Assembly (NCBI GenBank): GCA_020216985.1
Contig: JAIWOH010000096.1
Span: 1-10,000, forward strand
Length of the DNA stretch: 10,000 bases
From: Nitrospira sp.
GTDB lineage: Bacteria; Nitrospirota; Nitrospiria; Nitrospirales; Nitrospiraceae
Reading direction: 5' to 3'
In this document: in pieces, positions 6,953-10,000 of the stretch
Numbering within the stretch: the first letter of the stretch is position 1
Layout: each line of letters begins with the position of its first letter
Program-made: the position numbers and the translations under genes
The notes under the pieces: model-generated
What the model was told of the DNA's origin: nothing
Seen by the model: the letters and a program-made list of their open reading frames with translations, nothing else
Databases searched by the model: none

Positions 6953-8290
6953 TCACGACGCCGGCGACCAAGCCGGAGCGCTGTTGTGCGTCCCGGTATG
7001 GGTGATCCGCTCAAGGTCTTTGCCGTCGGCGTTGATCATATAGATGTGGCTCTTACCTTCCACCGTCGAGCTGAATACGAGATGCCGCCCGTCCGGAGAC
7101 CAGGACGGAGAATCGTCAACCCCAGGCCCCGTCGTCAATTGGACGCGCTTCTGACCGTCGGGAGTAATCAGACAGAGTTTGTACTCCTTCCGAGGCGTCC
7201 GACACACATAGGCGATCCAATTGCCGCGGGGCGACCAGGCCGGCGCTGCATTATAGTCTCCTTCGAACGTCAAGCGGCGCACATTGGTCCCGTCCCCGCT
7301 CATGAGAAAAATTTGCGGCCCCCCGCTCCTATCGGATACGAATGCAAGTTCGCGGCCAGACGGAGACCATGTTGGAGAAAGATCCCCGGCGGCATTGACC
7401 GTCAACCGCTGAACGGCCTTGGTGCGGGTATCCATACGGTACAGTTCGGAATTCCCCTCGTAACTCGAAGCAAACGCGAGAAAATTTCCATCGGGCGACA
7501 ACGTCGGCGTGATGTTCAAACCGCCCAACGACACCAATGTCCAGCGTTTTCCGGTCGCCAACTCGATCATATCGATAGTTTGGGTATTTCGATGACGATA
7601 GGCCGTGAACACCAGAAACCTTCGGTCCGGTGACCATCGAGGCATCAGATTCAAAAACCCGTCCGCCGTCACTTGACGCGGCTCATAGCCGTCATAATCC
7701 ATCACGAAGAGCTCGCGAGCGGCTCCCTGCTCCGCGACGTAGGCGATCTTGGTCCGGGCGATGCCCGGCTCTCCCGTGTACCGAAACACCAACTCATCCG
7801 CAAACCTGTGCGCCATCAACCGTGCAACGGAAGGAGACCCCACATACCGTTTGCCTCCGACCATCTCATCGCTCCCCGCGTCATACACGTAGGCTTCCAT
7901 ATTTACATCGGCATCCTTGTCTTCGCTCCTCATGCCGGCCTTGCCCCAGACGACCACAGAGGCACCCTGCTCTGCGGCCTGTTTGAACGACGGATGCGGC
8001 TCGGTTCCCAAGGCGCTTGCCTTTACCCCAAGGCCGGCCACATCCACGAGAGAAAACACCAGCGACCGGCGCAGATCGGCCTTGAGCACCTCCTCGATGC
8101 GGGTCCCCAACTTGATTCGTCCCTCCGGCGAATCAGGTCCGCCCGCGTCGGCGATTCCGACGACACCCACCGGGATTTTCTGAAAATCCGGTCTCGTCGC
8201 CTCAAGAAACACGTCCGTCGCCCAGGACTCAATGATCCAGATCAGCCCGACCGACACACACAGACTGACGATAACGGTTTTCGACGACAT
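6953..8290 (-). CDS. tolB: Tol-Pal system protein TolB
   Basis: Periplasmic partner of Pal and TolA that releases Pal from its TolB-bound form so that Pal can bind peptidoglycan. 445 residues from the ATG at 8290, against about 430 in E. coli. Signal peptide 1-24 with probable signal peptidase I cleavage after SWA, leaving a mature start TDVFLEA. The N-terminal alpha/beta domain (about 38-170) includes VVGIAD and RIEEVLKADLRRSLVFSLVD. The C-terminal six-bladed beta propeller (about 180-445) shows one repeat per blade: MPRWSPDRRFLVFTA, TPTLSPDGNFLAFAS, SPTWSPSGRELAFVSD, APAWSPRGNWIAYVC, SPSWSPDGRHLVFSS, and the closing APAWSPAS. The longest frame begins with GTG at 8311 inside the upstream gene with no ribosome site; the ATG at 8290 has AGGGA seven bases before it and lies four bases after the TolA-like stop, so translation is probably coupled. 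Confidence 0.96.
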   Translation of the reverse strand: MSSKTVIVSLCVSVGLIWIIESWATDVFLEATRPDFQKIPVGVVGIADAGGPDSPEGRIKLGTRIEEVLKADLRRSLVFSLVDVAGLGVKASALGTEPHPSFKQAAEQGASVVVWGKAGMRSEDKDADVNMEAYVYDAGSDEMVGGKRYVGSPSVARLMAHRFADELVFRYTGEPGIARTKIAYVAEQGAARELFVMDYDGYEPRQVTADGFLNLMPRWSPDRRFLVFTAYRHRNTQTIDMIELATGKRWTLVSLGGLNITPTLSPDGNFLAFASSYEGNSELYRMDTRTKAVQRLTVNAAGDLSPTWSPSGRELAFVSDRSGGPQIFLMSGDGTNVRRLTFEGDYNAAPAWSPRGNWIAYVCRTPRKEYKLCLITPDGQKRVQLTTGPGVDDSPSWSPDGRHLVFSSTVEGKSHIYMINADGKDLERITHTGTHNSAPAWSPAS

Positions 8291-8294
8291 CGAT

Positions 8295-9311
8295 TTATCC
8301 CTGCGCATCACCGACGGTGAACGTGAAATGGGCGTCGTAATAGGATTCCGCCACTTCGGGTGGAAACGCCGGCAAGGGAATCGCGCTGATCACGGCTCGT
8401 TTTCCCGCCAGGTCATAGTACTCATTGCCGGACGACCGCTCAACCTCCACTTCGGTCACCGACCCGTCGTGATGGAGCCGGAATCGGATGACAACGACGT
8501 AGGCCCGGCCCGTGAGATCGATCGGCGGCGCATTCCAAAAACTGCTGATCCGTTGTCGAACACGGCTGAGATACGCATTGGAACCGGACGCAACGCCGGC
8601 GACTTTCAGCGTCGTATCGACCGTTTTGACGCTTGGCACCTTCGCTTCGACCTGAGGAGCCGGCTTGGGAGGAGATTCCGACGGCGGCGGGTGAGCAAGG
8701 TCGATTTTCCTGATGTTCCGCAGCTCCTGATCAAGCTCCCTGTTCAACTCCTCGGCCAGCGAGGGTCGCGGTTTGCTCTCCGGAGCTTTCCTGAGCGGCT
8801 CAGTCGCGTCGGAAACAATCGGAACATCGGGCAGCTTGAGTTGCCGCTTGACCGGACGCTCCGCCGGACTCAGGTCCCCTAATTTCGGCGCATCGGGCGG
8901 CAATTCCATTTTAGCCATGACGTCCCTGGCCGGTTGATTCACCGATGCCGGAGGTGCCAAAGGTACCGGAGGCGGTACGGGCGTGGGCACCGGGGTCGCC
9001 TTCATCGGCGGGGGCGGCGGAGGAGCCGTCATCGCTTTCGCCGATGCTTTTGCCGGTGCTTTGACCTCAGTTTTTGGCGGATCAACCGGTTTGGGGGGCG
9101 GACTTGGCGGACTCGGCTCCGAAGCCAAGGACACTTCTATGGCTGAAGCCAACGGCCTTTCACCGGGATGGGGGAAGCGTACCCACGTAACGAACGCCAG
9201 TAATCCCACATGTAGAAAAAGGGACCCCCCAACGGCAAGCCAGAACCGATAACTTACATCGGCTTGCCGCTCCTCCATCCAACATTCTGCCGAAGCGGAG
9301 GCCTGCGCCAT
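8295..9311 (-). CDS. tolA: TolA/TonB-type energy-transducing protein, proline-rich
   Basis: Inner-membrane-anchored periplasmic protein expected to carry the proton-motive force sensed by TolQR to TolB and Pal. 338 residues from the ATG at 9311. A single transmembrane helix spans about 24-46 and contains Ser30 and His34 in the SxxxH pattern used by TonB and TolA to engage the ExbB/TolQ channel. The linker about 67-240 is rich in Pro, Ala and Lys, including PPPPPP near 97-102 and PVPTPVPPPVPLAPP near 107-121; a short charged helix LAEELNRELDQELRNIRKI is near 185-203. The C-terminal domain (about 246-335) has YLSRVRQRISSFW, VVVIRFRLHHDGSV, EVERSSGNEYYDLAG and IPLPAFPP, the TonB/TolA C-domain pattern. 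Position between tolR and tolB makes TolA the natural assignment, although the proline-rich linker is TonB-like and differs from the helical linker of E. coli TolA. AAGG lies six bases before the chosen ATG; an ATG at 9317 abuts it. Confidence 0.88.
   Translation of the reverse strand: MAQASASAECWMEERQADVSYRFWLAVGGSLFLHVGLLAFVTWVRFPHPGERPLASAIEVSLASEPSPPSPPPKPVDPPKTEVKAPAKASAKAMTAPPPPPPMKATPVPTPVPPPVPLAPPASVNQPARDVMAKMELPPDAPKLGDLSPAERPVKRQLKLPDVPIVSDATEPLRKAPESKPRPSLAEELNRELDQELRNIRKIDLAHPPPSESPPKPAPQVEAKVPSVKTVDTTLKVAGVASGSNAYLSRVRQRISSFWNAPPIDLTGRAYVVVIRFRLHHDGSVTEVEVERSSGNEYYDLAGKRAVISAIPLPAFPPEVAESYYDAHFTFTVGDAQG
8298..8302 (-). promoter_or_regulatory. Shine-Dalgarno of tolB inside the end of the TolA-like gene
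   Basis: AGGGA on the minus strand, seven bases before the ATG at 8290, within the last codons of the upstream gene. It favours this start over the GTG at 8311 and the ATG at 8308. Confidence 0.55.
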
Positions 9312-9317
9312 GCCCAT

Positions 9318-9321
9318 CCTT
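9318..9321 (-). promoter_or_regulatory. Shine-Dalgarno of the TolA-like gene
   Basis: AAGG on the minus strand, six bases before the ATG at 9311 and directly touching the ATG at 9317. It lies in the 14-base gap after the tolR stop and selects the shorter start. Confidence 0.5.
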
Positions 9322-9325
9322 CGTC

Positions 9326-9769
9326 TTACTGCTTGTTCACTGGCGCTATGGCGTCGGCCACAGGTTCCGGACCCGTCGGATCGGTCACCATGCCGAGCTT
9401 CTCGATACCAGCCTTTTTCACCGCATCCATCACCTGAACTACGACGCCGTAAGGCACGTCTCGATCCGCCCGAAGATACAGCGACACATCGCGTCGTTCC
9501 TCTTTCAGAAGGCGGAGCTTTCGCTCCAACTGCGCGAGCCCCACTTGATCCTTATCAAGATACAGACGCTGATCCTTTTCGATCGTGAGAACCATTCGCA
9601 TCTCGGGCTTGATCGTGTTGGAAGCGGACGTGGGCAGATTGATATCCATCCCACGGTACAACATCGGAGCCGTGACCATGAAGATCACCAACAGAACCAG
9701 CACGACGTCGACCAGCGGAATAACGTTGATCTCCGCCAGAAACCGCCGTTGCCTGCTCTCAAGCATCAT
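9326..9769 (-). CDS. tolR: Proton-channel subunit TolR (ExbD/TolR family)
   Basis: Inner-membrane protein that forms the Tol stator channel with TolQ and uses the proton-motive force to drive the TolA-like protein. 147 residues from the ATG at 9769, matching E. coli TolR (142). A single transmembrane helix covers about 14-36, INVIPLVDVVLVLLVIFM, with Asp21 at the place of the proton-carrying Asp23 of E. coli TolR, followed by TAP. The periplasmic ExbD/TolR fold (about 40-130) includes INLPTS, VSLYLRADRDVPYGVVVQVM near 95-114 and DAVKKAGIEKLGMVTDP. The last 15 residues are variable. Start: the longest frame opens at 9784 without a ribosome site; the ATG at 9769 has GGGGAG seven bases upstream and overlaps the tolQ stop as ATGA, indicating coupled translation. 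Confidence 0.96.
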   Translation of the reverse strand: MMLESRQRRFLAEINVIPLVDVVLVLLVIFMVTAPMLYRGMDINLPTSASNTIKPEMRMVLTIEKDQRLYLDKDQVGLAQLERKLRLLKEERRDVSLYLRADRDVPYGVVVQVMDAVKKAGIEKLGMVTDPTGPEPVADAIAPVNKQ

Positions 9770-10000
9770 CCCTTCGCTCCCCATGGAACCAATTGCGGCT
9801 TGGCGGAGGTTTGCTGCGGCTTGGCGGAGAGCAACGCCAACAGCTCCACGACCACGGCATCCATCCGAAACGCCGCGCGACGGATGCGGCCCAAAAAATA
9901 ATTGTAGGCGATGACGGCGGGAATCGCCGCGAATAATCCGGCCGCCGTCGCGATCAGCGCCTCGGATACGCCGGGTGCCACGGCCGCGATGCTCGCCGTG
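9766..10000 (-). CDS. tolQ: Proton-channel subunit TolQ, C-terminal fragment
   Basis: The last 77 complete codons of a gene that enters from beyond position 10000. The visible part contains VAPGVSEALIATAAGLFAAI, then PAVIAYN, the signature of the third transmembrane helix of the MotA/TolQ/ExbB family, followed by a cytoplasmic helix FRMDAVVVELLALL. TolQ forms the pentameric channel around the TolR helices. Identification as TolQ rather than ExbB comes from the tolR-tolA-tolB-pal order that follows. The tail carries SAKPQQTSAKPQLV, a seven-residue repeat encoded by a 15-base direct repeat. The TGA overlaps the ATG of tolR. Confidence 0.93.
   Translation of the reverse strand, partial: TASIAAVAPGVSEALIATAAGLFAAIPAVIAYNYFLGRIRRAAFRMDAVVVELLALLSAKPQQTSAKPQLVPWGAKG
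9777..9782 (-). promoter_or_regulatory. Shine-Dalgarno of tolR inside tolQ
   Basis: GGGGAG on the minus strand, seven bases before the ATG at 9769, located in the last codons of tolQ. It overlaps the alternative ATG at 9784, which has no ribosome site of its own, and so selects the 147-residue TolR. Confidence 0.65.
9794..9829 (-). repeat. Two-copy 15-base direct repeat in the tolQ tail
   Basis: The plus strand reads TGCGGCTTGGCGGAG at 9794-9808 and again at 9815-9829, a period of 21 bases. In the TolQ frame this gives SAKPQ twice, seven residues apart. The period is a multiple of three, so gain or loss of a unit would keep the frame and the overlap with tolR. Confidence 0.8.

Noticed and set aside
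6902..6975. Promoter upstream of pal (TTGTGC and TATGCT, 17 bases apart)
   Set aside because: Only three and four of six bases match the usual -35 and -10 sequences, which is too weak to report as a promoter.
6935..8320. Two long plus-strand open frames opposite tolB
   Set aside because: Both are antisense to the TolB propeller and signal region, have no family motifs and no convincing ribosome sites.
8934..9146. Gly- or Arg-rich plus-strand frames opposite the TolA-like linker
   Set aside because: Low-complexity products of proline codons read on the other strand, not a glycine-rich protein gene.

Overview
The window carries ten genes, all on the minus strand, so transcription runs from position 10000 down to 1. 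The content is ordinary for a diderm (Gram-negative) bacterium: a complete Tol-Pal envelope module followed by mismatch repair, tRNA modification and methylthioadenosine salvage genes. Base composition is GC-rich, roughly the high fifties percent by eye. The lipoproteins, the Tol proteins and the flavour of the MutL, MtnP and PfkB-like sequences would suit a Nitrospira-type organism (phylum Nitrospirota) or another deep-branching diderm. This placement is inference from gene order and recall of related proteins, not a computed result.

Region 1 (10000 to about 3985) is the Tol-Pal module, in transcription order: the 3' end of tolQ, then tolR, a TolA/TonB-type transducer, tolB, pal, and two consecutive CpoB/YbgF-type lipoprotein genes. 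TolQ and TolR form the inner-membrane proton channel. The TolA-like protein carries the energy across the periplasm to TolB and to the peptidoglycan-binding lipoprotein Pal. The CpoB-type proteins would link the machine to peptidoglycan synthesis during division. Spacing is tight (ATGA overlap for tolQ/tolR, then gaps of 14, 4 and 7 bases), with two wider gaps of about 100 bases on either side of pal. Each wider gap contains a small potential hairpin.

Region 2 (3924 to 1) holds mutL, miaA, mtnP and the first 23 codons of a PfkB-family kinase. MutL has the C-terminal endonuclease motifs of the MutH-independent type. miaA and mtnP overlap or almost touch, and the kinase starts 15 bases after mtnP. 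No convincing factor-independent terminator lies anywhere in the window, so the two regions may be read as one long transcript, although internal promoters cannot be excluded.

Start codons needed care. For mtnP, mutL, the long CpoB-like gene, the TolA-like gene, tolB and tolR, the longest reading frame begins upstream of the codon that has a well-placed Shine-Dalgarno sequence, so the shorter forms are given here. No RNA genes, insertion sequences, CRISPR arrays or attachment sites were seen, and no gene-free stretch exceeds about 110 bases. I found no strong candidate for a new biological system. The most notable points are the doubled CpoB-like lipoproteins, with one copy greatly enlarged by coiled coil, and the proline-rich transducer occupying the tolA position.
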